Assembly: GCA_031556255.1 (NCBI GenBank)
Contig: JAVBTI010000050.1
Location: 1-17,155, forward strand
Length of the DNA: 17,155 bases
Source: JAIRQX01 sp031556255
Lineage (GTDB): Bacteria; Chrysiogenota; Deferribacteres; Deferribacterales; JAISNW01
Direction: 5' to 3'
Part shown: positions 1 through 6,454 of the stretch, in pieces
Position numbering within the stretch: position 1 is the first letter of the stretch
Layout: the number at the start of each line of letters is the position of its first letter
Position numbers and translations under genes: made by a program
The notes under the pieces: generated by a model
Databases searched by the model: none
Seen by the model: only the letters and a program-made list of their open reading frames with translations
Told to the model about the DNA's origin: nothing

Positions 1-127
1 AAAGCCCTGCCAGGCCCGACCCCACAACCACCACGTCCGTCTCGATAACCTGGCGTTTGGCCTGGGCAAACGCCGCCGATACGAACAACATCATTACAGC
101 AAGAGACACCAATACTTTGCGTATCAT
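1..127 (-). CDS. Exported FAD-dependent oxidoreductase, flavocytochrome c/fumarate reductase-like, N-terminal fragment (runs off the left edge)
   Basis: Only the first 42 codons are present. They begin with a Sec signal peptide: basic MIRK, a hydrophobic core of about 14 residues, and a likely cleavage after SAAFA near residue 20. Then comes a beta strand leading into a Rossmann dinucleotide-binding motif, DVVVVGSGLAGL, at residues 31-42, as in FAD-binding enzymes of the succinate dehydrogenase/fumarate reductase flavoprotein family. An exported protein with the FAD site right after the signal fits a periplasmic flavocytochrome c-type reductase, but the substrate domain is outside the window. 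The ATG at 125-127 is preceded by a strong AGGAGGTG ribosome site (131-138). The gene is divergent from the LPP20/caspase operon. Other secreted FAD oxidoreductases remain possible. Confidence 0.7.
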   Translation of the reverse strand, partial: MIRKVLVSLAVMMLFVSAAFAQAKRQVIETDVVVVGSGLAGL

Positions 128-197
128 ACACACCTCCTGAATAATGCCGAAAATACTAGCACATTGCAGCAGCCAAAATTGTGTCATACGATACTGT

Positions 198-237
198 TTT
201 TATAAAAATAATCATTATAATAAAAAAATTTTATAAA
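198..237. promoter_or_regulatory. AT-rich divergent control region with paired TTTTATAAA repeats around an ATAATCATTAT palindrome
   Basis: Between the two divergent genes the sequence becomes very AT-rich. TTTTATAAA occurs at 198-206 and again at 229-237, a 31-bp period or about three helical turns. A perfect 5-1-5 palindrome, ATAATcATTAT, lies between them at 208-218. The palindrome core resembles half of a Fur-type box, but no full 19-bp match is present. It could be a regulator site, an UP-element-like tract, or simply AT-rich promoter DNA. I see no gene in 128-326. Confidence 0.3.
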
Positions 238-310
238 CAAAGGCAATACAAATAATACCTGTTCATGCAAAAAATGCGCAAAATATCCGCTACCTCTCCG
301 GCCCTTTTTT

Positions 311-319
311 TGCTATATT
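311..319 (+). promoter_or_regulatory. Extended -10 promoter, TGcTATATT, for the LPP20-caspase operon
   Basis: TG at 311-312, one base, then TATATT at 314-319 matches the extended -10 consensus TGnTATAAT at 7 of 8 defined positions. No good -35 element lies 16-18 bp upstream, which is usual for extended -10 promoters. Transcription would be expected about 7 bases downstream, at 325-327, that is, on or next to the ATG at 327. No purine-rich ribosome site precedes that ATG, so the mRNA may be leaderless. Confidence 0.45.
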
Positions 320-326
320 ATTTAGT

Positions 327-1664
327 ATGAAGCGGTTATTAATAATTTTATGGATATTTTTTCCCGTGTTCTTTGTGTATTCCGCCGAGGTGACCGGCAC
401 AGGCTGCGCGAAAGACAAAAATACGGCGAAAAAATACGCTCTTGACGACCTCAGCTCGCAGATACGTGTGCGCGTGGAATCGGAGCTGTATATGGTCACG
501 TCGCAGTCCGGCGCGAAATCCGAAAGCTATGTTTCCCATAAAATCCGCCTGACAAGCGATCTGAATATCCAAGAATACAGCCTGAACTATACGGAACGCA
601 ACGGAACCTACTGCGCAAACGTTTCTATCCCCAAGGACAGACTTCCCGTCTATCAGAAAAAAGCAGCCTCCATAGTGAAAGAGATCAATTCGTACACAGA
701 AAAGGCCGGTAAAATCAAGCTTGATTCACAAAAAACCGATCTCCTGCAAAAAGCCCTCGACAAATACAATGAACTGGAAAATTATGACATTATAGTGCGC
801 TTTCTGGGCGGAGAACCACCCGCGCCCGATATGGACAGAGCTGATATAAAAAGTGAACTGGTCCGCATGCAGCGGGTAAGCTCGGATATATCGCAGATAG
901 CCAAAAACATCATGTCGAAAATGGGAAATAAAAGCGCCTATGTAAACCCGGTGCGGCTATACGGCAGCGCGGCAATAACGCCGTTCGCAGCTCTGCTCAC
1001 ACAGCAGATGCGGGCATACGGCACAATGAACCAGGATGCCGCCTACCAGCTTCACTGCCAGTATTCCCCGGAAGGTGACCCGTTCGCGATAAGCTGTGAG
1101 CTGAAATTTAACGGTGCGCCTGACGGCGCTTTCGTCACCGCAGTCTCGACGGAAGTCTGCAAACAGACGAACTGCGAAAGCTCCGCCTCCATGAAGCGCA
1201 TGGAACAGATGTTCGGCACACCCGGCGCGGGGCTGTTCCGGGGTTATTTTTACACGAATTACGGCGACGCCGGAGTTATGCTCCGGGAAGGGGACGTTCT
1301 CACCCTGTATGCAAGGCTCAGCGAAGAGGCGGACCTGGCGGTAATCTTTATAAACGAAGGCAAGGCTGCCCTGTTCCCGCTTTCAGAAAAAAAACCTGTC
1401 ATCAGGATCGCCGGGAAACTGACCAACAACGAAGTGGAGGTGATAAAACTGAAAGTAACACCTCCTTTCGGAACCGACACCCTTATTTTCGCCGCATACA
1501 AAGGGGAGATGGACGAACTCCTTCCAAAATACCGTTACGACAAGGATAGCGGGCTGTACGTCACGGATGAAACCCCCGAAGCGCTGCTTGAACGGTTTCG
1601 GAAAGTGCCGAAAGATAGATTTATCGAAAAAATTATGGTTTTCAACACGGAGCCGGCAAGATGA
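327..1664 (+). CDS. Secreted LPP20-like / DUF4384-type protein, partner of the downstream caspase
   Basis: 445 residues. Residues 1-20 form a Sec signal peptide (MKRLL start, hydrophobic core, cleavage likely after VYSA). There is no lipobox, so the product should be soluble in the periplasm or secreted. Residues about 20-115 resemble the LPP20-type fold: GTGCAKDKNTAKKYALDDLS followed by alternating strands. A charged helical stretch follows (about 115-190). Residues about 318-400 resemble a DUF4384 domain: LREGDVLTLYARLSEEADL, then a hydrophobic strand, LFPL, and TPPFGTDTLIFAAY. DUF4384 domains are known to accompany caspase-like peptidases, and the next gene is one, overlapping by ATGA (1661-1664). 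The function is inferred to be a recognition or scaffold role; no catalytic motif was seen. No ribosome site precedes the ATG. Domain calls are by eye. Confidence 0.7.
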   Translation: MKRLLIILWIFFPVFFVYSAEVTGTGCAKDKNTAKKYALDDLSSQIRVRVESELYMVTSQSGAKSESYVSHKIRLTSDLNIQEYSLNYTERNGTYCANVSIPKDRLPVYQKKAASIVKEINSYTEKAGKIKLDSQKTDLLQKALDKYNELENYDIIVRFLGGEPPAPDMDRADIKSELVRMQRVSSDISQIAKNIMSKMGNKSAYVNPVRLYGSAAITPFAALLTQQMRAYGTMNQDAAYQLHCQYSPEGDPFAISCELKFNGAPDGAFVTAVSTEVCKQTNCESSASMKRMEQMFGTPGAGLFRGYFYTNYGDAGVMLREGDVLTLYARLSEEADLAVIFINEGKAALFPLSEKKPVIRIAGKLTNNEVEVIKLKVTPPFGTDTLIFAAYKGEMDELLPKYRYDKDSGLYVTDETPEALLERFRKVPKDRFIEKIMVFNTEPAR

Positions 1665-3754
1665 TAAAGACGGCATCTATAACGGCTGTTCTCTTGGCGG
1701 CGGCGCTTTTCACCGCACAGGCATATGTTAAACCGGTTGTGCGGATTGAAGAGGCGTTCGCAATCAATGCGCTGGCCGTCACACCGGACGGCGGCACAAT
1801 CATCGCAGCCGCATCCGACGGCACAATCCACCAGTTCACTGCTTCATCAGGCAGGAAAAACAAACCGTCGCTGAAACTGCCCCATCGTATATATGACATG
1901 GCCGTGACCGGCGAAGGGCGCTCTTTGCTCTTAGCCTCAGACAAAGTATATATAATGTCGCTGGCGGACAACTCACTGCGAACGGTGGACGCCCCCAGAG
2001 CTTCCGTTGTGGCGGCAGACCGCGCAGGACTCTTCGGTGCCGGTGCGTCGGGATATACGATAACATATTACAACCTCGAATCCGGCAGATCTACCCTCTC
2101 ATTCCGCGCACAGGCGGAAATATATGCGGCAGCGGTGGACAGCGCCGCCAGAATGCTGTATGCTGCGGGTAAAGACGGAACCGTGCGTGCTTACGCTATC
2201 CCCGAAGGAAAGCTGGCCTGGGAATACCCCGCGAAAATCGGCACAATTACATCTCTCGCGCTCAGCGGGGATAAGATAATAGCGGGCGGGCATAACGGTG
2301 TGCGTCTTATCAGCAGAACCGGCGCGGATATCAAAGAACTTGCGCGTCATACCGACACAGTAAGAAGCGTTTCCATCACCCCTGACGGCAGATTCGCCGT
2401 GACCGGAGGTGACGACGGAATCCCCGTGGTGTGGGACACAGGCAGCTACCGGGCAGACAGTATCAAGCCGGCTTCCGAACTGCCGATAACCGCCGTCGCC
2501 ATTGATCCTTACTTCAGATACGCCGCCGCCGCGGGCGCCGCCACCGGTGATATGGGCGGAATGCTGACCATACAATACACAGCCGATAAACGTGAAACAC
2601 GCCGGATATATATTTTCCGTGACGCGACACTCACCCTGAACGGTGCAGGCTACGCAGACGGCACGGGTACTTTCGGCAAATATCTCGGCTACGAAGAAGG
2701 TTCGCGCAAATACACATTTACCGAGGTCGCGGGCAGCGTCCATAAGCCTGATAGACTGAACTATGACATGCCCCGGCCGAAAATATCCCAATCCCCCGTC
2801 TCCGTAACGGGAGCCACTGCGGCCATAGACACAACCCCGCCGGCCATATCACTGAATGAACGTGGCTTTCAGGCTGTCACGCAGGGTGAGATCACACCGG
2901 TGGAAGGGCAAATTACAGACGAATCCGGTGTGGCCTGGGCCGAAATCGATGAAAAGCCCTTGAAACTCGCTCCCGACGGGAAATTTACCACAGAGGTAGC
3001 AGTACCTGAAAGCGGTAAAAGCATCACAATCTCCGCCGCCGATGTATACGGCAACAGCACGGAAAAAACCTTTGTACTGGGGGCTGATAAAAATAAGAGC
3101 AGCATGGGGGGGCGCAAAGTGGCTCTCCTGATAGGTGTAAACCGGTATAAACACCTCCCCGGCCTGCGCACGCCGGAATATGGAGTGCGCATTCTCGGGG
3201 AAATGCTGCGGACCCGGTACGGTTATGAAATTATACAGCTTACGGGTGTCTCCGCCACAAGGGACGGAATAATGTCCGAAATAAACCGCCTCCGGCGAGC
3301 GCTTGGCAAAAGCGATAGCCTTATATTATACTATGCCGGCCACGGATACCTTGACACGGAAACAGATAACCCTTACTGGCAGCCGTATGACGCCGACCCG
3401 TCCGAAGACACGCGCTGGATACTGACAAGCCAGATTACATCAGCACTTGCGGCGTATGCTGCCGGGCAGATACTTATTATATCCGACAGTTGCTATTCAG
3501 GCAACGCAACCGGCTATGTCAAAGACGGCACAAATCTCAGAATCGTGATCAGCGCCGGCGGGAACGAACCGGTGGCGGACATAGACACGTCCGGGCACTC
3601 CATATTCACGGGAGCCATGATAAACGCACTTAAACTCGAACCCGACGATTCAGAAAAACTGTTTGAACTGATTAAAATGAACATCCCCTCCGGCACCAAA
3701 CAAAAACCGCAGCTTGAAAAACTTTCCGGCGACGGGAAGTATATGCTTAAATAG
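1661..3754 (+). CDS. Secreted beta-propeller / Ig-like / caspase (peptidase C14) protein
   Basis: 697 residues. Residues 1-22 form a signal peptide (cleavage near TAQA). Residues about 30-300 hold WD40-like propeller blades. The clearest is at about 229-263: HTDTVRSVSITPDGRFAV, then GGDDG and VVWDT. Residues about 390-475 look like a bacterial Ig-like domain, starting TTPPAIS and ending in SAADVYGNSTEKTFVLG. Residues about 485-690 are a caspase/metacaspase domain: RKVALLIGVNRYKHLPGL, catalytic His561 in YYAGHGY, and catalytic Cys611 in SDSCYSGNATG. The dyad is intact, so it is probably an active cysteine peptidase of clan CD, acting outside the cytoplasm. Substrate and cleavage specificity are unknown. 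The ATG overlaps the stop of the partner gene, implying translational coupling. It converges on the XRE cassette with only 9 bp between stops and no visible terminator. Confidence 0.88.
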   Translation: MIKTASITAVLLAAALFTAQAYVKPVVRIEEAFAINALAVTPDGGTIIAAASDGTIHQFTASSGRKNKPSLKLPHRIYDMAVTGEGRSLLLASDKVYIMSLADNSLRTVDAPRASVVAADRAGLFGAGASGYTITYYNLESGRSTLSFRAQAEIYAAAVDSAARMLYAAGKDGTVRAYAIPEGKLAWEYPAKIGTITSLALSGDKIIAGGHNGVRLISRTGADIKELARHTDTVRSVSITPDGRFAVTGGDDGIPVVWDTGSYRADSIKPASELPITAVAIDPYFRYAAAAGAATGDMGGMLTIQYTADKRETRRIYIFRDATLTLNGAGYADGTGTFGKYLGYEEGSRKYTFTEVAGSVHKPDRLNYDMPRPKISQSPVSVTGATAAIDTTPPAISLNERGFQAVTQGEITPVEGQITDESGVAWAEIDEKPLKLAPDGKFTTEVAVPESGKSITISAADVYGNSTEKTFVLGADKNKSSMGGRKVALLIGVNRYKHLPGLRTPEYGVRILGEMLRTRYGYEIIQLTGVSATRDGIMSEINRLRRALGKSDSLILYYAGHGYLDTETDNPYWQPYDADPSEDTRWILTSQITSALAAYAAGQILIISDSCYSGNATGYVKDGTNLRIVISAGGNEPVADIDTSGHSIFTGAMINALKLEPDDSEKLFELIKMNIPSGTKQKPQLEKLSGDGKYMLK

Positions 3755-3763
3755 AATCAGGCA

Positions 3764-4015
3764 CTACGCCAAAGAAGCCAGCATCATTCTGTATTCAAGT
3801 GCCTTTGAATAATCTTTTTCCTGCATGGCCTTTTTATACAACGCGCCCAGTTCTTCCTGTGTATAAGGCACATTGCTGAAATCGGCGCCCGGAGAAATAT
3901 TGATATTATAATTAATAATATTGAAATAGTAATTATTCACGATCTGCTTTTCCTCTTTCACCACCCCCGAATCTATGGCCTTTGACAAGACGTCATGAAT
4001 GTCGGAAATTTTCAT
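3764..4015 (-). CDS. Small protein of unknown function, translationally coupled to the XRE regulator
   Basis: 83 residues; family not recognised. The N-terminal third is charged and helical. Residues about 24-45 are rich in Asn, Tyr and Ile (EEKQIVNNYYFNIINYNINI), suggesting a short beta segment. The C-terminal 35 residues form an amphipathic helix (YTQEELGALYKKAMQEKDYS onward). There is no signal peptide, membrane segment or Cys. The ATG overlaps the stop of the regulator (ATGA, 4012-4015), and a strong GGAGG lies 5 bases upstream inside that gene, so the start is secure and co-expression is expected. It could be an antirepressor-like partner, a co-regulator or a small effector; nothing in the sequence decides between these. 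Confidence 0.72.
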   Translation of the reverse strand: MKISDIHDVLSKAIDSGVVKEEKQIVNNYYFNIINYNINISPGADFSNVPYTQEELGALYKKAMQEKDYSKALEYRMMLASLA

Positions 4016-4485
4016 GTGGCCTCCTCACTGCCCATCTTCTCAATATCCACATGAGCGGTAATGAGCTTGCTAATGTAATCGCTAATATTAACTATTTTTT
4101 TGCCGTCTTCCTCTGCCTGTCCGGAAAACAGGTCGTAAAAAGTTGTGATGACTTTTGATTTACTTTTGGGCACCAGACGCACACCTTTTTCAGCGCATGT
4201 TTCCTCAACACATGTGATAATTTCATGCAGCAGTCCGTTATCCACTGCGGCTGATTTATTTACACGGACGGAATCCGGAAACATATTCCCTTCGCCGGTC
4301 AAAAGCCACTCCGGCGAAAACCGCCATTTCTTATAAATCTCCGCGAGCATCTCCACAGAGGGCCGCAGCTTGTTATTCTCGATCTGTGAGATATTACCCT
4401 GGGTCATACCGAATACCGCGGCAAACTCTTTAGAACTCAAACCGACTTCCTTTCTCACTAACGCTATGCGTTTACCCGCAGTCAT
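4012..4485 (-). CDS. XRE/CI-type helix-turn-helix transcriptional regulator
   Basis: 157 residues. Residues about 5-58 form a phage-repressor-type helix-turn-helix: GKRIALVRKEVGLSSKEFAA, then the recognition helix region GMTQGNISQIENNKLRPS. FSPEWLLTGEGNMF at about 56-69 is typical of CI-like repressors and of stand-alone XRE regulators. The remaining 90 residues carry no Ser-Lys protease signature that I can see, so LexA-type self-cleavage is not supported. They may be for oligomerisation. The ATG at 4483-4485 has a modest ribosome site (AGGTGAG, 9-base spacing). The gene is divergent from a 63-residue gene across two inverted repeats, which are the natural candidates for its own operators (inference). 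Confidence 0.9.
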   Translation of the reverse strand: MTAGKRIALVRKEVGLSSKEFAAVFGMTQGNISQIENNKLRPSVEMLAEIYKKWRFSPEWLLTGEGNMFPDSVRVNKSAAVDNGLLHEIITCVEETCAEKGVRLVPKSKSKVITTFYDLFSGQAEEDGKKIVNISDYISKLITAHVDIEKMGSEEAT

Positions 4486-4514
4486 TTATTCCACTCACCT
4501 GATATTAGAAAATT

Positions 4515-4528
4515 TAATTGACAAATTA
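4515..4528. promoter_or_regulatory. Inverted repeat, candidate operator 1 (TAATT-gaca-AATTA)
   Basis: A perfect 5-bp inverted repeat with a 4-base centre. It overlaps the plus-strand TTGACA -35 element (4518-4523) and the edge of the minus-strand -10. Its centre lies about 20 bp, two helical turns, from that of the second inverted repeat. It is a plausible binding site for the adjacent XRE regulator, but the arms are short and AT-only. Confidence 0.35.
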
Positions 4529-4546
4529 GATAATATAATATAGTAT
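4518..4546 (+). promoter_or_regulatory. Promoter of the 63-residue gene (TTGACA, 17 bp, TAGTAT)
   Basis: A perfect TTGACA at 4518-4523, a 17-bp spacer, and TAGTAT (4 of 6) at 4541-4546. The predicted start of transcription is near 4553, giving a leader of about 39 bases to the GTG at 4592. Both inverted repeats overlap it. Confidence 0.55.
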
Positions 4547-4556
4547 TATATCACAA
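4528..4556 (-). promoter_or_regulatory. Promoter of the XRE regulator (TTGTGA, 17 bp, TTATCT)
   Basis: Read on the minus strand, TTGTGA (4556-4551) is followed by a 17-bp spacer and TTATCT (4533-4528), a weaker match than the opposing promoter. It lies inside the plus-strand promoter, so the two would compete for RNA polymerase. The predicted leader to the ATG at 4485 is about 36 bases. Confidence 0.4.
4533..4551. promoter_or_regulatory. Perfect 19-bp inverted repeat, candidate operator 2 (ATATAATA-tag-TATTATAT)
   Basis: Both 8-bp arms match exactly around a 3-base centre. The repeat covers the whole -10 element of the plus-strand promoter and the spacer of the minus-strand promoter. Binding here by the XRE regulator would be expected to block transcription of the 63-residue gene. 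The role is inferred from position and symmetry. Confidence 0.5.
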
Positions 4557-4591
4557 CATTTATTAATGGGCAATATTCACGGGAGGTATCG

Positions 4592-4783
4592 GTGAATAGC
4601 TTTGAAAAAGAAGAGGTAAGCAACAGGTTTGTCGCGGTTGCAAAGTTATTGGCCTATCTGTCGTTCAGACTGGAAAACGTTTTTACAGATCAGAACGCCG
4701 AAAATGACTGCGAATGCATAGCTTTCATACTTTCGCTTCTGGCCGAGCACACCGGTAAACTGGCAAAAACGTACGAACAATAG
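4592..4783 (+). CDS. Small helical protein of unknown function, divergent from the XRE regulator
   Basis: 63 residues from a GTG start. GGGAGG at 4581-4586 is 5 bases upstream and a TTGACA promoter precedes it, so expression is well supported. The product is predicted to be mostly helical: FEKEEVSNRFVAVAKLLAYL, then DQNAENDCECIAFILSLLAEHTGKL. There is no signal peptide and no obvious membrane span. One CEC pair sits near residues 40-42. I do not recognise the family. Its position opposite a CI-like regulator, with operator-like repeats over its promoter, makes it the likely controlled gene of this cassette. Confidence 0.68.
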   Translation: MNSFEKEEVSNRFVAVAKLLAYLSFRLENVFTDQNAENDCECIAFILSLLAEHTGKLAKTYEQ

Positions 4784-4873
4784 CTGTTTCAAACAAAACA
4801 CAGACTGTCCAATAAATACAGGCCTAACTTTTTTACCTGCGCAGGCAAGATATTTTTTGATAAATCCCGTCGG

Positions 4874-4978
4874 TGTCACGAAGGAAAACCACGCTTTTCC
4901 GCAGTGACATCCAAATAACTGGAGGCGGATCTCATCCGCCGAAGTTAACTCCCGTCTGAAAAGGGACTTTTTAGACGG
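4874..4978. other. Three consecutive hairpins in the intergenic region after the 63-residue gene (candidate structured RNA or 3' UTR)
   Basis: Hairpin A (4874-4909): TGTCAC pairs with GTGACA and, inside a symmetric GAA/GCA internal loop, GGAAAA pairs with TTTTCC. Hairpin B (4917-4946): AACT/AGTT outside, GGCGGAT/ATCCGCC inside, with a CTC loop. Hairpin C (4952-4978): CCGTCT, G, AAAAG pairs with CTTTT, T, AGACGG around a 3-base loop (12 bp with one G-T). The glnA terminator follows at once. The region would be transcribed downstream of the 63-residue gene on the plus strand. I see no open frame, and no riboswitch class that I recognise. Confidence 0.5.
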
Positions 4979-4983
4979 CCTGA

Positions 4984-5005
4984 AAACCCCGGTAACCCGG
5001 GGTTT
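4984..5005 (-). terminator. Intrinsic terminator after glnA
   Basis: A perfect 9-bp stem, AAACCCCGG with CCGGGGTTT, around a 4-base loop. On the minus strand it lies 12 bases past the glnA stop and ends in TTTT. The plus-strand reading also ends in TTT, so it could act in both directions and stop transcription from the small gene upstream. Confidence 0.75.
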
Positions 5006-5017
5006 ATATTGTTGCGT

Positions 5018-6430
5018 TCATGCATTAAAATACAGCATATACTCGTATGGTGTAGGCTTCAGCCTCTCCGGCTCTATCTCATATCTCCGCTTAAGCTCTA
5101 TCCATGAATAAATAAATTCTTCCGTAAACGAGTCGCCCTTCAGAAGAAAATTATAGTCGTTTTCCAGCGCCTTCAGGGACTCTTCCAAACTGCCCGGAAG
5201 CTGCGGAACATCCGCAAGCTCTATCGGGTCGAGGTCGTAGAGATTTTTGTCCATGGCCGGACCCGGATCAATCTTGTTTATCACGCCGTCGAGACCTGCC
5301 AGCAGGATAGCTGAAAATGAAAGGTATGGGTTTGCTATAGGGTCGGGAAAACGGACTTCCACACGTTTAGACTTAGGGCTTGCCGAATACATCGGTATAC
5401 GGATCGACGCGGAACGGTTACGGGACGAATAGGCGAGATTCACAGGCGCCTCATATCCGGGTACAAGCCGCCGGTAAGAGTTCAGCGTGGGATTGGTGAA
5501 CGCCGCCAGCGCCGGGGCGTGCCGCAGGATCCCGCCTATAAAGTAAAGCGCTGTTTCAGACAGGCCGGCATAATCGTTACCGGCGAACAGCGGTTTGTCA
5601 TCATTCCATAGAGATATGTGTGTATGCATTCCACTGCCGTTGTCACCGAAAATAGGTTTCGGCATGAAGGTCACTGTTTTTCCCCGACGCTCAGCCACGT
5701 TGCGCACGATATATTTATATTTCATCACATTGTCAGCCTGCTTCAGCAGGTTATCGAACTTTATGTCTATCTCGCACTGCCCTATCGCTACCTCATGGTG
5801 GTGGCATTCCACGTTCAACCCGGTCTGCTGCATCACATATGCCATTTCGCTGCGGATATTGTGTATTATATCGACCGGCGGCACAGGAAAATAACCGGCC
5901 TTGAACTCTATCTTGTGCCCGAGGTTTTTGCCCCCCTCGTCCCTGCCGGAGTTCCAGCCCGCCTCGCCTGTATCTATCCTATAAAACTGATGCTCCTGGG
6001 AAACCTTGTACTGCACATTGTCCAGCACGAAAAACTCCAGTTCCGGCCCGATGTAACAGGTATTGGCAATCCCCGTGGATTTAAGGTAGGCCAGGGTTTT
6101 TTGCGCTATATAACGCGGGCTTCTGGCGTAAGGGGTGCCGGTTATCGGATCGACAATATTACAGGTCAGCACCAGTGTGGGAATTTCAAAAAACGGATCG
6201 ATGAACGCCGTGTCAGCATCCGGTATTATCAGCATATCACTGGCGTTTATAACCTGCCAGCCCTTCATGGATGAAGCGTCAAAACCGAACCCTTCCACAA
6301 AAGACTCTTCACTCAGGAGGTTGGCCGGGACACTTGTATGATGCCATGTCCCAAACATGTCGGTAAAACGCAGGTCGACCATTTTGATCTGTTTTTCTTT
6401 TACTATAGCAACGGCTTCTTTTGCTGTCAT
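5018..6430 (-). CDS. glnA: Glutamine synthetase, type I (beta-like, adenylylation site present)
   Basis: 470 residues, the usual length of type I glutamine synthetase, which makes glutamine from glutamate, ammonia and ATP in the cytoplasm as a dodecamer. Visible signatures: FGFDASSM at 48-55, GPELEFF with metal-binding glutamates at 128-134, HHHEVAIGQCEID at 210-222, and the ATP-site motif KPIFGDNGSGMHTHIS at 258-273. NRSASIRIP lies at 338-346 and RFPDPIANPYLSFSA at 360-374. KNLYDL places Tyr398 exactly at the adenylylation position of enzymes controlled by GlnE. The ATG follows GGAGA at normal spacing. glnB lies 24 bp upstream in the same direction, so the two form an operon. Confidence 0.98.
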   Translation of the reverse strand: MTAKEAVAIVKEKQIKMVDLRFTDMFGTWHHTSVPANLLSEESFVEGFGFDASSMKGWQVINASDMLIIPDADTAFIDPFFEIPTLVLTCNIVDPITGTPYARSPRYIAQKTLAYLKSTGIANTCYIGPELEFFVLDNVQYKVSQEHQFYRIDTGEAGWNSGRDEGGKNLGHKIEFKAGYFPVPPVDIIHNIRSEMAYVMQQTGLNVECHHHEVAIGQCEIDIKFDNLLKQADNVMKYKYIVRNVAERRGKTVTFMPKPIFGDNGSGMHTHISLWNDDKPLFAGNDYAGLSETALYFIGGILRHAPALAAFTNPTLNSYRRLVPGYEAPVNLAYSSRNRSASIRIPMYSASPKSKRVEVRFPDPIANPYLSFSAILLAGLDGVINKIDPGPAMDKNLYDLDPIELADVPQLPGSLEESLKALENDYNFLLKGDSFTEEFIYSWIELKRRYEIEPERLKPTPYEYMLYFNA

Positions 6431-6454
6431 ATATTTTTCTCCTCTTGTTGTGAA

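Noticed and set aside
2099..2791. 230-codon open frame on the minus strand
   Set aside because: It lies wholly within the caspase gene on the opposite strand, shows no recognisable domain, and reads as a shadow of biased codons.
4861..4980. Known riboswitch (for example c-di-GMP, SAM or glycine type)
   Set aside because: The hairpins are clear, but none of the conserved core bases of these classes was recognised, and the region follows a gene rather than leading one.
5618..6274. 218-codon open frame on the plus strand inside glnA
   Set aside because: Antisense to a fully conserved glutamine synthetase. His/Tyr-rich composition and no domain indicate a shadow.
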